From: an uncultured Psychroserpens sp.
GTDB taxonomy: Bacteria; Bacteroidota; Bacteroidia; Flavobacteriales; Flavobacteriaceae
DNA: 64,000 bases
Assembly (NCBI GenBank): GCA_947489585.1
Contig: CANLEE010000002.1
Coordinates: forward strand, 62,001 to 126,000
Direction: 5' to 3'
This document shows, piece by piece, positions 42,960 to 52,094 of this stretch. Each line of letters opens with the position of its first letter. Position 1 is the first letter of the stretch. Made by a program: the position numbers and the translations under genes. Under the pieces are notes generated by a model. It saw only the letters and a list, made by a program, of their open reading frames with translations, made no database searches and was not told where the DNA came from.

Positions 42960-44333
42960 ATGCATATGAGAAAAAAGGAAGCGACCATATTATTAGTAGA
43001 TGACGATGATGATATTTTGTTCTCAGCAAAAATCAGCTTGAAAAAGTATTTCACACAAATTATTACGACCAACAATCCTAAAACGATAATAAGTCAATTA
43101 GCAAATCAAATTGATGTCGTTCTATTAGACATGAATTACCGTATTGGATTTGAAGATGGTAAAGAAGGGCTTTACTGGTTGAAACAGATAAAAGAAATTA
43201 GCCCTGAAACAACAGTAATTTTAATGACAGCCTTTGGTAGTGTGAATCTTGCGGTTGATGCCATTAAACAAGGCGCTACTGATTTTATTCTCAAACCTTG
43301 GAATACCGAAAAGCTATATAGTATTATAAATGCTGGTGTTGAATTATCACGTTCTAAACGCAAAAACATACAATTAGAAACGATACAGGAGCATCAAAAT
43401 AAAGAATTTCATAAGCAAACGGAACACATTATAGGTAATTCACCTGCAATGAATGATGCTTTAGAACTTATGCAAAAAGTGGCGCCTACAGATGCCACCA
43501 TTTTGGTTCTAGGTGAAAACGGAACTGGAAAATATGTTTTTGCCAAAGAAATTCATTTACAATCCAACAGAAAACATCATCCATTTATACATGTAGATTT
43601 AGGGTCTTTAAATGAAAATTTATTTGAGAGTGAACTTTTCGGTTATGCAAAAGGTGCGTTTACTGATGCATTAAAAGATACGCAGGGTCGTTTTGAATTA
43701 GCTAAAGGAGGTACAATTTTTTTAGATGAAATTGGAAACCTCCCTCTGCACCTTCAATCTAAATTATTAACTGTAATTCAAAATAGAAAAGTGACCCGTG
43801 TTGGTGAAGCAACAGAGCGTCTTATTGATGTTAGAATTATTTGTGCTACAAATGCTAACATTCATCAAATGGTAGAAGAGCAAACATTTAGACAAGATTT
43901 ATTATACCGAATCAATACGATTGAACTTAATTTACCAGCTTTGAGAGAACGACAAAAAGATGTTATACTATTAGCAAATCATTTCCTCAAACAACTTACA
44001 CATAAATACCGAAAAACCATAGTAGAAATTTCTAATGAAGCAGCAAAAGCATTACAAGCTTATCATTGGCCAGGAAACATAAGAGAATTAGAACATATTA
44101 TTGAGCGTGCAGTAATTATCACAGACAATTCTAGAATAGAAGTTGAAGATTTACATTTTTCGACTAAAAAGTTCGAGACGAATACGGTTAAAACACTAAA
44201 TTTAGAAGACACCGAAAAAGTATTAATTAAAAACGCATTAGATAAACATCAAGGCAATATTAGTCACGCTGCAAAAGCGCTTGGTTTAACTAGAGCTGCA
44301 TTGTATAGACGTTTAGAAAAGTATAATCTATAA
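42960..44333 (+). CDS. NtrC-family sigma-54-dependent response regulator
   Basis: 457 residues. The receiver domain has acidic 'VDDDDD', phosphorylation site D57 ('VVLLDMNY'), T in 'LMTAFGS' and K in 'ILKPW'. The AAA+ domain has Walker A 'GENGTGKY', the sigma-54 contact loop GAFTDA (variant of GAFTGA), Walker B 'GGTIFLDEIGNLPL', 'FRQDLLYRIN' and 'WPGNIRELEH'. The C-terminal Fis-type helix-turn-helix is 'NISHAAKALGLTRAALYRRL'. It should activate sigma-54 promoters when phosphorylated. ATG at 42960 or 42966. It is divergent from the export operon that has such a promoter and is followed two bases later by its kinase gene. Confidence 0.95.
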   Translation: MHMRKKEATILLVDDDDDILFSAKISLKKYFTQIITTNNPKTIISQLANQIDVVLLDMNYRIGFEDGKEGLYWLKQIKEISPETTVILMTAFGSVNLAVDAIKQGATDFILKPWNTEKLYSIINAGVELSRSKRKNIQLETIQEHQNKEFHKQTEHIIGNSPAMNDALELMQKVAPTDATILVLGENGTGKYVFAKEIHLQSNRKHHPFIHVDLGSLNENLFESELFGYAKGAFTDALKDTQGRFELAKGGTIFLDEIGNLPLHLQSKLLTVIQNRKVTRVGEATERLIDVRIICATNANIHQMVEEQTFRQDLLYRINTIELNLPALRERQKDVILLANHFLKQLTHKYRKTIVEISNEAAKALQAYHWPGNIRELEHIIERAVIITDNSRIEVEDLHFSTKKFETNTVKTLNLEDTEKVLIKNALDKHQGNISHAAKALGLTRAALYRRLEKYNL

Positions 44334-44335
44334 GT

Positions 44336-45661
44336 TTGATTAAAAGCATATACATACAACTTATTGTCCGTAGTCTACTATTAGTAAGTAATGGCATTGC
44401 CATTTTCTATCTATTTAATAATAAATATACAGTAACACTCATTGTATCTTGCTTGTTTTTAATTGCTCAAATAATTTTACTTATAGACTATATAAAGCTG
44501 TTACTCGCCGATGTAGAAAAATCTATTGATTGTTTACTATACGATGACTATTCTATTTCAATACCAATAAAAAAGCGCAAAAATAGTTTATACAATAAAA
44601 CCGCTTTACTTATTGAAAAACATAAAAAAAGAGTATTTGAACAAACTTCAGAACAAGTTGTATTTACTAATATTATTGAAAGTTTAGCATTAGGTATATT
44701 AATTTTAAAAAAGGATAAAAAACAACACATTGAAATATTTCAAATTAACGATACATTTGTTAGCTTCCTTCAAATCCCAAAATACTACAAGTGGGATTTA
44801 TTAAAAGAAAAGATAGAACCAATTATCAATTTAATTGATTCAAATAACTGGAAAAAATTAAGGCATACAGTCACCATAAATATTAACGGTAAAACGGAAA
44901 CCTTCTTTTTAAAAACATCTGTGACTAAAACCAATGAATTTGAATATTTAATTATTTCTTTAGAAACAATTCAACAACTCATTGATAAAAAAGAAAAAGA
45001 AGCTTGGTATAAACTTATGAATGTGATGTCTCATGAAATTATAAACACCATAACTCCTATTAGCAGTTTGGCTAGCAATTTAGATACGTTATTGCAAGAA
45101 GATAATCAAGATGAGGATACCTTTGATGAACTATCTGAAGGCTTACAAATCATAAAAAAAAGATCATTACATCTTACAGATTTTGTTAGCAGCTATCGAA
45201 AATTAGCTGAATTACCATTTCCAGATAAAAAAGAAGTAGACATTATTAGTTTAATATATGATACGCTAGCACTCTATAAAGACGAATTTGAACAAAAAAA
45301 GATAACTATAGATTTTCCTTATCAAGATCGTATTCTACTTACCATAGATTCTAAACAAATAGAACAAGTCTTTATTAATTTAATTTCTAATAGCTTATAT
45401 GCATTTGAGGGCATAGAAAATCCAAAAATCTCAATTAACATTAATAAAACCAATCTAAGAACTAATATCACGTTTACTGATAATGGTATTGGAATTTCAA
45501 AAGAAATTAAAGACACTGTTTTCATTCCGTATTTCACAACGCGAAAAAACGGCTCAGGAATTGGGCTAACGCTATCTAAGAATATCATGGAGTCACATGA
45601 CGGACATATTTATTTTAAATCAGAAAAAGGTAAAACAGTATTTATTTTAAGTTTTATTTAA
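44336..45661 (+). CDS. Membrane sensor histidine kinase, partner of the NtrC-type regulator
   Basis: 441 residues starting at a TTG (44336), with no nearer in-frame ATG. Two adjacent membrane helices (about 7-26 and 31-50) leave almost no periplasmic loop, so sensing is probably within the membrane or in the cytosolic PAS-like region (about 95-215). The H-box is 'NVMSHEIINTITPISSLAS', the N-box 'QIEQVFINLISNSLYAFE', and the G-boxes 'FTDNGIGISKEI' and 'GSGIGLTLSKNIMESHDG'. It lies two bases after the regulator gene, so the pair is co-expressed. Confidence 0.92.
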   Translation: MIKSIYIQLIVRSLLLVSNGIAIFYLFNNKYTVTLIVSCLFLIAQIILLIDYIKLLLADVEKSIDCLLYDDYSISIPIKKRKNSLYNKTALLIEKHKKRVFEQTSEQVVFTNIIESLALGILILKKDKKQHIEIFQINDTFVSFLQIPKYYKWDLLKEKIEPIINLIDSNNWKKLRHTVTININGKTETFFLKTSVTKTNEFEYLIISLETIQQLIDKKEKEAWYKLMNVMSHEIINTITPISSLASNLDTLLQEDNQDEDTFDELSEGLQIIKKRSLHLTDFVSSYRKLAELPFPDKKEVDIISLIYDTLALYKDEFEQKKITIDFPYQDRILLTIDSKQIEQVFINLISNSLYAFEGIENPKISININKTNLRTNITFTDNGIGISKEIKDTVFIPYFTTRKNGSGIGLTLSKNIMESHDGHIYFKSEKGKTVFILSFI

Positions 45662-45727
45662 ATAAAGATGAATCTAGTCTCTTAATTAAATAATTTGTAT
45701 TAATTTACCTACAATTAATCTTCATTT

Positions 45728-46531
45728 ATGACGCTTAACTATTTTGACAACAGTGTTCCGCACTTAGTTGAAGAGTACTATCAACTCTCATTTACAGATG
45801 AGTCCGTGCCTTTTCAAACTACAGTATTGCCTGTTGGATTTACACATGTAACACATTTGTTCTATGGTCATCAAAAAGCCGTTTTCAATAAAACGGAAAT
45901 GCCCTTAAAAGACACAATAATTAGTGGTCAATTTTTTAGGTCGTATCAATTTCATTGCCTATCTAAATCAATGTCATTTGGAATTAGTTTTCATCCAACG
46001 GCCTTGTTCAAAATTTTAAATACAGATATCTCTAAATTAGACAACAGGCATACGTCGCTTGAACAATTTCACCTTGAGTTTTATAACAAAATTAAACCTG
46101 CATTTGAGGATTTCTCTAATCCAGAAAAGATGGTTACCAGTCTAGATAGACATCTTTCAAGTCTTGAACTTAACACGAATAAGAATACTGAAAATATCGA
46201 TATTGTTATTAATTTAATAAAAGGCAAAGAAGGTTTGATAAGTATTCATGATATTTTAGACCATTTAAACATTTCTCAAAAAACATTAGAAACACAGTTT
46301 AAAAATATCGTTGGACTTACTCCTGGAAAGTATATTCGATTGTTTCGTTTTATTAAATTGATGCGCAAGTTTGAAAACCAAGAAATAGCAATCAATGATC
46401 TTATCTATATGTTCGATTATTATGACCGGTCACATTTTGCGAAAGACTTTAAGCTGTTTATGGGCGAAACACCTAAATCTTATTTCAAAAAAGATTATCC
46501 GCTATTAAAAGCTGTATTTAAAAATAATTAA
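45728..46531 (+). CDS. AraC-family transcriptional regulator
   Basis: 267 residues. The N-terminal part resembles the DUF6597 sensing domain seen in many AraC regulators ('SFTDESVPFQTTVLPVGFTHVTHLFYG', 'SFGISFHPTALFKIL'). The C-terminal AraC helix-turn-helix pair contains 'ISIHDILDHLNISQKTLETQFKNIVGLTPGKYIRLFRFIKLM' and 'FDYYDRSHFAKDFKLFMGETPKSYFKK'. Inducer and targets are unknown. It stands alone on the plus strand, closed by the hairpin at 46690-46719. Confidence 0.9.
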   Translation: MTLNYFDNSVPHLVEEYYQLSFTDESVPFQTTVLPVGFTHVTHLFYGHQKAVFNKTEMPLKDTIISGQFFRSYQFHCLSKSMSFGISFHPTALFKILNTDISKLDNRHTSLEQFHLEFYNKIKPAFEDFSNPEKMVTSLDRHLSSLELNTNKNTENIDIVINLIKGKEGLISIHDILDHLNISQKTLETQFKNIVGLTPGKYIRLFRFIKLMRKFENQEIAINDLIYMFDYYDRSHFAKDFKLFMGETPKSYFKKDYPLLKAVFKNN

Positions 46532-46689
46532 GGGTTACGATTTTTTACACCATTAAGCTATTAATATGTTATAAGTTTACAGAATGAAATGATAGTCTGT
46601 CATAAAAAATTAATCATAAGGGTTTATTAGTTTTTAGTTATTTGTAGTAAAGATTAGACAATTCATTTTTAGTTAAATTTCAATAAATT

Positions 46690-46719
46690 AAGGAGTTGCG
46701 TCATTGCATCTCCTTTTTT
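46690..46719 (+). terminator. Rho-independent terminator downstream of the AraC gene
   Basis: AAGGAG-T-TGC, loop GTCATT, GCA-T-CTCCTT followed by T6. Nine paired positions with one T-T mismatch, about 160 bases after the AraC stop. Confidence 0.7.
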
Positions 46720-46784
46720 CTTGCACACATTTGATATTCGCTTATTATTTCATAATTTGCAATACTACAATCCTTTCAAAGACA

Positions 46785-48557
46785 ATGACAGAAATAACGA
46801 GACTATTTGACTTTCCGTACTACCAATTAGAAGTTCATAATTTAGATGCTGCTTTAGTAACCAAATATGATGGCAAATGGGTTGGAACATCCACTAAAGA
46901 CTATTTAACGAAATCTAATGCTGTAAGTAGAGCCTTATTAAAGCTAGGCATTCAAAAAAATGATAAAATAGCAGTTATTTCTTCGACCAATAGAACCGAA
47001 TGGAATATCATGGATATTGGCATTCTCCAAACTGGAGCTCAAAACATTCCAGTCTATCCAACCATTTGTGCTGAAGACTATGAATATGTTTTAAACCATA
47101 GTGAATCTATTTATTGCTTTGTATCTGATGTTGAAGTTTATGAAAAAGTTAAAAAGGTATTAGCTAATACAAAGCTAAAAGACGTCTATTCTTTTGATCA
47201 TATAGAAGGCTGTAAACATTATTCTGAATTATTTACTCTTGGTGAAGACGAAAGCACACAACCTGATGTTGAAGCTCGAAAAAATGGTGTCTCTCCTAAT
47301 GATTTAGCAACTATTATTTACACTTCTGGAACTACTGGTAAGCCAAAAGGTGTTATGCTAACCCACAACAACATTACGAGTAATGTTTTGAGCAGTATTC
47401 CTAGACTACCATTATCTCACGGAAATCCAAGAGTATTGAGTTTCTTACCTATTTGTCATATTTTCGAACGCGTTCTTATATACATATATCAATATGCTGG
47501 TGTATCTATTTATTTTGCTGAAGGCATTGACAAAATTGGAGATAATGCTAAAGAAATAAAACCAAATTTAATGAGTGTTGTTCCTCGATTACTTGAAAAA
47601 GTTTTTGATAAAATAATGCTCAAAGGCGAAGACCTTTCTGGTATTAAAAAAGCATTATTCTTTTGGGCTGTAAAACTAGGAGAGCAATGGGAACCTTATG
47701 GTGCAAATGGTGCTTGGTATGAATTTAAACTGAAAATTGCCAGCAAATTAATATTTAGCAAATGGAGAGAAGCCTTAGGCGGCGAATTATTTACTATGGT
47801 TTCAGGAAGCGCACCACTACAACCTAGACTGTCAAGAATATTTTGTGCAGCAGGAATGCAAGTCATGCAAGGTTATGGCTTGACAGAAACATCGCCAGTA
47901 GTATCTGTTGAAATGTATAAAGACAATCATTTTAAAATTGGAACTGTTGGCAAACCAATTGATGGTGTAGAGGTTAAAATAGCTGAGGACGGTGAAATTT
48001 TAATTAAAGGTCCTAACGTTATGAAAGGGTATTTTAAAGATCCTGAAAAAACAGCAAGTGTTATGACTGGTGATTATTTTCATACAGGTGATAAAGGTCA
48101 AATTGATGCTGAAGGATTTTTAAAAATAACAGGCCGGAAAAAAGAAATGTTTAAAACCTCTGGTGGAAAATATGTGATTCCTCCGCTTTTAGAAAACGAT
48201 ATGAAACAATCTCTTTTCATAGAACAAATTATGGTCGTTGGAGAAAGTGAAAAAATGCCAGCAGCAATAATACAACCCAATTTTGAGTTTATTCGAGACT
48301 GGATAGAACATAAAGAACATGCCATAGGTACTTCAAATTCTGAAATCGCAAACTCAGATATTGTAATCAAACGTATTCAAAGAGAAATTGATAAATACAA
48401 TAAAAATTTCGGGAAATGGGAACAAATCAAACGTTTTGAACTTACTCCAGATGTTTGGTCAATCGATGGCGGCCATCTAACACCTACCATGAAAATGAAA
48501 CGCAATATCATTAAGGGGATTTATCAAGATCTCTACGATAAAATTTACCGTGTATAA
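46785..48557 (+). CDS. Long-chain fatty acid-CoA ligase (AMP-forming)
   Basis: 590 residues from ATG 46785. The frame is open upstream to a TTG at 46704, but that lies inside the terminator hairpin and lacks homologous sequence. Adenylate-forming family motifs: P-loop 'IIYTSGTTGKPKGVMLTHNN', 'GYGLTETSPVVSVE', 'DYFHTGDKGQIDAEGFLKITGRKKEMFKTSGGKYV' and a C-terminal 'HLTPTMKMKRN'. It activates fatty acids to acyl-CoA (ATP to AMP + PPi) and feeds the beta-oxidation operon 1 kb downstream. Confidence 0.93.
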   Translation: MTEITRLFDFPYYQLEVHNLDAALVTKYDGKWVGTSTKDYLTKSNAVSRALLKLGIQKNDKIAVISSTNRTEWNIMDIGILQTGAQNIPVYPTICAEDYEYVLNHSESIYCFVSDVEVYEKVKKVLANTKLKDVYSFDHIEGCKHYSELFTLGEDESTQPDVEARKNGVSPNDLATIIYTSGTTGKPKGVMLTHNNITSNVLSSIPRLPLSHGNPRVLSFLPICHIFERVLIYIYQYAGVSIYFAEGIDKIGDNAKEIKPNLMSVVPRLLEKVFDKIMLKGEDLSGIKKALFFWAVKLGEQWEPYGANGAWYEFKLKIASKLIFSKWREALGGELFTMVSGSAPLQPRLSRIFCAAGMQVMQGYGLTETSPVVSVEMYKDNHFKIGTVGKPIDGVEVKIAEDGEILIKGPNVMKGYFKDPEKTASVMTGDYFHTGDKGQIDAEGFLKITGRKKEMFKTSGGKYVIPPLLENDMKQSLFIEQIMVVGESEKMPAAIIQPNFEFIRDWIEHKEHAIGTSNSEIANSDIVIKRIQREIDKYNKNFGKWEQIKRFELTPDVWSIDGGHLTPTMKMKRNIIKGIYQDLYDKIYRV

Positions 48558-48660
48558 TTAATTATCATATTCTCACTTTCCGTAGCTCTATTTTGTGGAT
48601 TTTTTAATTTTTATGTTAAAAATCGTATTTTTATCATACTAATTAATTAAATCAAGAATT

Positions 48661-49065
48661 ATGAAAGCAAAAACTTTTATTGTTGCCGGCTTAGTCGGTG
48701 GTATTGTTAACTGGTTGTTAGGATGGCTATTTTATGGTATTCTTCTAAAAGACACCTTTCCTCAACCCGCTGAGTCAACTAATACAATGATCTTTATTTT
48801 ATTAGGTTGTTTAACCTTTGGACTATTTATCTCTTACATTTATAATAGATGGGCTCAAATTTCAACTGCAGCTACTGGAGCTAAAGCTGGAGCAATCATT
48901 GGCATTTTCATGAATCTGTTTTACAATTTCTTTAATTTAGCCATGAACCCAGAAATGACAACAAAAATGTTTGCTATCGATTTTGTAGTTTCTGTAGTAA
49001 TGACAGCAATCACAGGAGCGGTTATTGGAGCTTTAAGTGGCAAACTTAATGGAAAACCTGAATAG
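48661..49065 (+). CDS. Small four-helix membrane protein, unknown function
   Basis: 134 residues with four predicted helices (about 5-25, 45-62, 75-97 and 108-128), small-residue-rich ('VAGLVGGIVNWLLGWLFYGILL', 'TGAKAGAIIGIFMNLFYNFFNL'). The first helix with its 'NWLLGWLFYG' motif resembles DUF1761-like proteins, but I am not certain. It stands between the acyl-CoA ligase and a terminator, upstream of the MarR gene. Confidence 0.65.
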   Translation: MKAKTFIVAGLVGGIVNWLLGWLFYGILLKDTFPQPAESTNTMIFILLGCLTFGLFISYIYNRWAQISTAATGAKAGAIIGIFMNLFYNFFNLAMNPEMTTKMFAIDFVVSVVMTAITGAVIGALSGKLNGKPE

Positions 49066-49083
49066 GCTAACTTCAAACACATA

Positions 49084-49112
49084 AAAAAAGCCTCAGCAGA
49101 AGAGGCTTTTTT
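49084..49112 (+). terminator. Rho-independent terminator
   Basis: AAAAAAGCCTC/GAGGCTTTTTT with a 7-base loop, 19 bases after the stop of the small membrane protein gene. Confidence 0.85.
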
Positions 49113-49143
49113 CAATTAATAACTAACATGTTATGTGTAATTT

Positions 49144-49159
49144 ATTATGCGCGCATAAT
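49144..49159. promoter_or_regulatory. Palindromic MarR operator O1
   Basis: ATTATGCGCGCATAAT, a perfect 16-base palindrome upstream of the MarR gene. It shares ATGCGNGCAT with O2. Confidence 0.7.
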
Positions 49160-49170
49160 TTTATCATAAA

Positions 49171-49188
49171 TACTATGCGTGCATAGTA
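49171..49188. promoter_or_regulatory. Palindromic MarR operator O2
   Basis: TACTATGCGTGCATAGTA, arms of eight bases around GT. It overlaps the expected -33 region of the promoter at 49198, so a bound repressor would block RNA polymerase. Centre is 28 bases from O1. Confidence 0.7.
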
Positions 49189-49197
49189 TTTTTTTAT

Positions 49198-49205
49198 TAT
49201 ATTTG
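49198..49205 (+). promoter_or_regulatory. -7 element of the MarR/beta-oxidation operon
   Basis: TATATTTG matches TAnnTTTG. Expected start near 49212, 13 bases before the ATG at 49225. Confidence 0.5.
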
Positions 49206-49224
49206 AATTTCAAAATTTCAGCAT

Positions 49225-49680
49225 ATGAAAGACAAAACCATAGACTATGTACTAAGAACCACATGGCTAACGGTCAACAAGATGTACAATGAAGAAGCAT
49301 CTCAATTTGGAACTACAATGGCAACAGGTTTTGCTTTATTGAGTATAGATCCTGAAAATGGAACACCTTCAACCTCTTTAGGTCCAAAAATGGGCATGGA
49401 AGCTACTAGCCTCTCACGCACGCTCAAAGCTATGGAAGAAAAAGGGTTAATCATTCGTAAACCTAATCCAGAAGATGGTCGCGGTGTCTTAATTCATTTA
49501 ACAGAATTTGGTAAAGAAAAGAGAGACTATTCTAGAGAAAAAGTGCTCACATTTAATGAAACGATTAGAGCAAATGTATCTTCAGAAGAACTTGATAATT
49601 TTTATAAAGTAGCGGAAGTCATCAATAATATGATTTCAAACAAACAGATATACAACCAAAAAGAACACATTTTAAAATAA
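49225..49680 (+). CDS. MarR-family transcriptional regulator of the beta-oxidation operon
   Basis: 151 residues with a winged-helix MarR domain: recognition-helix region 'GMEATSLSRTLKAMEEKGLIIRKPNPEDGRGVLIHLTEFGKEKRDYSRE'. It is the first gene of the operon encoding the fatty-acid oxidation enzymes (one base before the next ATG), and two palindromes lie in its promoter. It is probably an autoregulated repressor released by fatty acids or acyl-CoA; the ligand is inferred from context only. Confidence 0.9.
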   Translation: MKDKTIDYVLRTTWLTVNKMYNEEASQFGTTMATGFALLSIDPENGTPSTSLGPKMGMEATSLSRTLKAMEEKGLIIRKPNPEDGRGVLIHLTEFGKEKRDYSREKVLTFNETIRANVSSEELDNFYKVAEVINNMISNKQIYNQKEHILK

Positions 49681-49681
49681 G

Positions 49682-52090
49682 ATGAGTAAACGTCGAATTA
49701 AAAAAATAGCCATTATTGGTTCAGGAATTATGGGAAGCGGTATCGCTTGTCATTTTGCTAATATTGGAGTTGATGTCCTATTATTGGATATTGTACCAAG
49801 AGAACTTAATGATAAAGAAAAAGCTAAAGGTTTAACTTTAGATGATAAAATTGTTAGAAACCGCTTAGTGAACGATGCACTTACTGCATCTATAAAATCT
49901 AAGCCTGCACCTCTGTATCACCCGTCTTTTAAAAACCGTATCACAACAGGTAACCTTGAAGATGATATCGCTAAAGTAAAAGATGTAGATTGGATTATGG
50001 AGGTTGTCGTTGAGCGTTTAGATATCAAACAACAAGTGTTTGAAAAACTAGAGAAACATAGAACACCTGGGACTTTAATAACTTCAAATACTTCAGGTAT
50101 TCCTATCAAATTTATGAGTGAAGGACGAAGTGAAGATTTTCAGAAGCATTTCTGCGGAACACATTTCTTTAACCCTGCACGTTATTTAAAGTTATTTGAA
50201 ATCATTCCTGGACCAAAAACTGATACTTCTGTTTTAGAGTTTTTGAATGGTTATGGAGAACAATTTCTTGGTAAAACATCAGTCGTTGCTAAAGACACAC
50301 CTGCTTTTATAGGTAATCGAATTGGAATTTTTAGCATCATGAGTTTATTTCATGCAGTGAAAGATTTAGATTTAACAATTGAAGAAGTTGATAAATTATC
50401 TGGACCTGTTATTGGTCGTCCAAAATCAGCAACGTTTAGAACTGTGGATGTTGTAGGTTTAGACACTTTAGTACATGTTGCCAATGGTATTGGAGACAAT
50501 TGTAAAGATGATGAACGTATAGCCCTTTTTAAATTACCAGATTTCATCAATACAATGATGGAAAATAAATGGTTAGGAAGTAAAACTGGACAAGGGTTTT
50601 ATAAAAAACATGTTTCTTCTGAAGGCAAAAAAGAAATACTTTCACTAGACTTAAACACCCTTGAATATAGAGAAAAAAAACGTGCAAAATTTGCCACTTT
50701 AGAATTGACTAAAACCGTCGATAAAGTCGTAGATCGTTTTAAAATATTAGTCAAAGGAAAAGATAAAGCTGGTGAATTCTATCGTAAAAGCTTTGCAGCT
50801 TTATTTGCATATGTATCTAACCGTATTCCAGAGATTACAGACGATTTATATAAAATTGATGATGCTATGAAAGCAGGATTTGGATGGGAACATGGTCCTT
50901 TTCAAATCTGGGATGCCATTGGTGTAGAAAAAGGAATCGAGATGATGAAAGCAGAAGGTTTAGAGCCTAATGCCTGGGTAAATGATATGTTAGCATCTGG
51001 AAGCACATCGTTCTATTCAATTAAAAATGGTGCAACTTATGCTTATGACATTCCGAAGAAAACACAAGAAAAAATTCCTGGTCAAGACAGCTTTATCATA
51101 CTAGATAATATTAGAACATCTAATGAAGTGTTTAAAAATTCTGGTGTTGTTGTTGAAGATTTAGGTGATGGAATACTTAACGTAGAGTTCCAATCTAAAA
51201 TGAATACTATAGGTGGCGATGTTCTTGCAGGATTAAATAAAGCTATTGACCTAGCTGAAAAAGATTTTGCAGGATTAGTTGTTGGTAATCAAGGCGCAAA
51301 TTTTTCAGTTGGAGCAAATATCGGAATGATTTTTATGATGGCTGCAGAACAAGAATATGATGAGCTTAATATGGCTATCAAATATTTCCAAGATACAATG
51401 ATGCGCATGCGCTACTCCTCTATTCCAACAATTTCTGCGCCTCACGGAATGACTCTTGGTGGTGGATGTGAGTTATCAATGCATGCCGACAAAGTTGTCG
51501 CAGCTGCAGAAACTTATATCGGACTTGTAGAATTTGGTGTTGGTGTAATTCCTGGAGGTGGAGGTTCTAAAGAAATGGCTTTAAGAGCTCAAGATATTTT
51601 CAAAAAAGGTGATGTAGAGTTAAATGTATTACAAGAATACTTCTTAACAATTGGTATGGCAAAAGTAGCTACTTCTGCTTATGAAGCGTTTGATTTAGGC
51701 ATTCTTCAAAAAGGAAAAGATATCGTAGTTGTAAATAAGGATAGACAGATTGCAACCGCAAAAGCCCATGCTAAAATAATGGCAGATGCTGGATACACTC
51801 AACCTGTTAAACGAAATGATATTAAAGTACTTGGAAAACAAGCTTTAAGTATGTTTTTGGTAGGAACAGATTCTATGCAAGCTAGTCATTACATAAGTGA
51901 ACATGACAAGAAAATTGCCAATAAATTAGCATACGTTATGGCTGGTGGAGATTTATCTGAACCAACTTTAGTCAATGAACAATACTTATTAGACTTAGAA
52001 CGTGAAGCCTTCTTATCGCTTTGTACTGAACGTAAAACCTTAGAAAGAATTCAGCACATGTTAAAAACTGGAAAACCTTTAAGAAATTAA
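49682..52090 (+). CDS. 3-hydroxyacyl-CoA dehydrogenase / enoyl-CoA hydratase fusion
   Basis: 802 residues. The dehydrogenase half comes first: NAD-binding 'KIAIIGSGIMGSGIACHFANIGVDVLLLD', 'THFFNPARYLKLFEIIPG', 'DTPAFIGNRIG' and a C-terminal dehydrogenase domain. The crotonase/hydratase half follows (about 480-690), with 'GANFSVGANIGMIFMM' and 'GGGCELSMHADKVVAAAETYIGLVEFGVGVIPGGGG', which includes the oxyanion hole and the catalytic glutamate. The order is reversed compared with E. coli FadB/FadJ. It catalyses the hydration and second oxidation steps of beta-oxidation. Confidence 0.95.
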   Translation: MSKRRIKKIAIIGSGIMGSGIACHFANIGVDVLLLDIVPRELNDKEKAKGLTLDDKIVRNRLVNDALTASIKSKPAPLYHPSFKNRITTGNLEDDIAKVKDVDWIMEVVVERLDIKQQVFEKLEKHRTPGTLITSNTSGIPIKFMSEGRSEDFQKHFCGTHFFNPARYLKLFEIIPGPKTDTSVLEFLNGYGEQFLGKTSVVAKDTPAFIGNRIGIFSIMSLFHAVKDLDLTIEEVDKLSGPVIGRPKSATFRTVDVVGLDTLVHVANGIGDNCKDDERIALFKLPDFINTMMENKWLGSKTGQGFYKKHVSSEGKKEILSLDLNTLEYREKKRAKFATLELTKTVDKVVDRFKILVKGKDKAGEFYRKSFAALFAYVSNRIPEITDDLYKIDDAMKAGFGWEHGPFQIWDAIGVEKGIEMMKAEGLEPNAWVNDMLASGSTSFYSIKNGATYAYDIPKKTQEKIPGQDSFIILDNIRTSNEVFKNSGVVVEDLGDGILNVEFQSKMNTIGGDVLAGLNKAIDLAEKDFAGLVVGNQGANFSVGANIGMIFMMAAEQEYDELNMAIKYFQDTMMRMRYSSIPTISAPHGMTLGGGCELSMHADKVVAAAETYIGLVEFGVGVIPGGGGSKEMALRAQDIFKKGDVELNVLQEYFLTIGMAKVATSAYEAFDLGILQKGKDIVVVNKDRQIATAKAHAKIMADAGYTQPVKRNDIKVLGKQALSMFLVGTDSMQASHYISEHDKKIANKLAYVMAGGDLSEPTLVNEQYLLDLEREAFLSLCTERKTLERIQHMLKTGKPLRN

Positions 52091-52094
52091 AAAA

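Noticed and set aside
46704..46784. Upstream extension of the acyl-CoA ligase from a TTG
   Set aside because: It lies within the terminator hairpin and T-run of the AraC unit. The conserved protein begins at MTEITRLF (46785).
51400..51420. ATGCGCATGCG in the multifunctional beta-oxidation gene resembling the MarR operator
   Set aside because: It lies within a coding sequence, lacks the full ATGCGNGCAT palindrome and flanks, and is explained by Met-Arg-Met-Arg codons.
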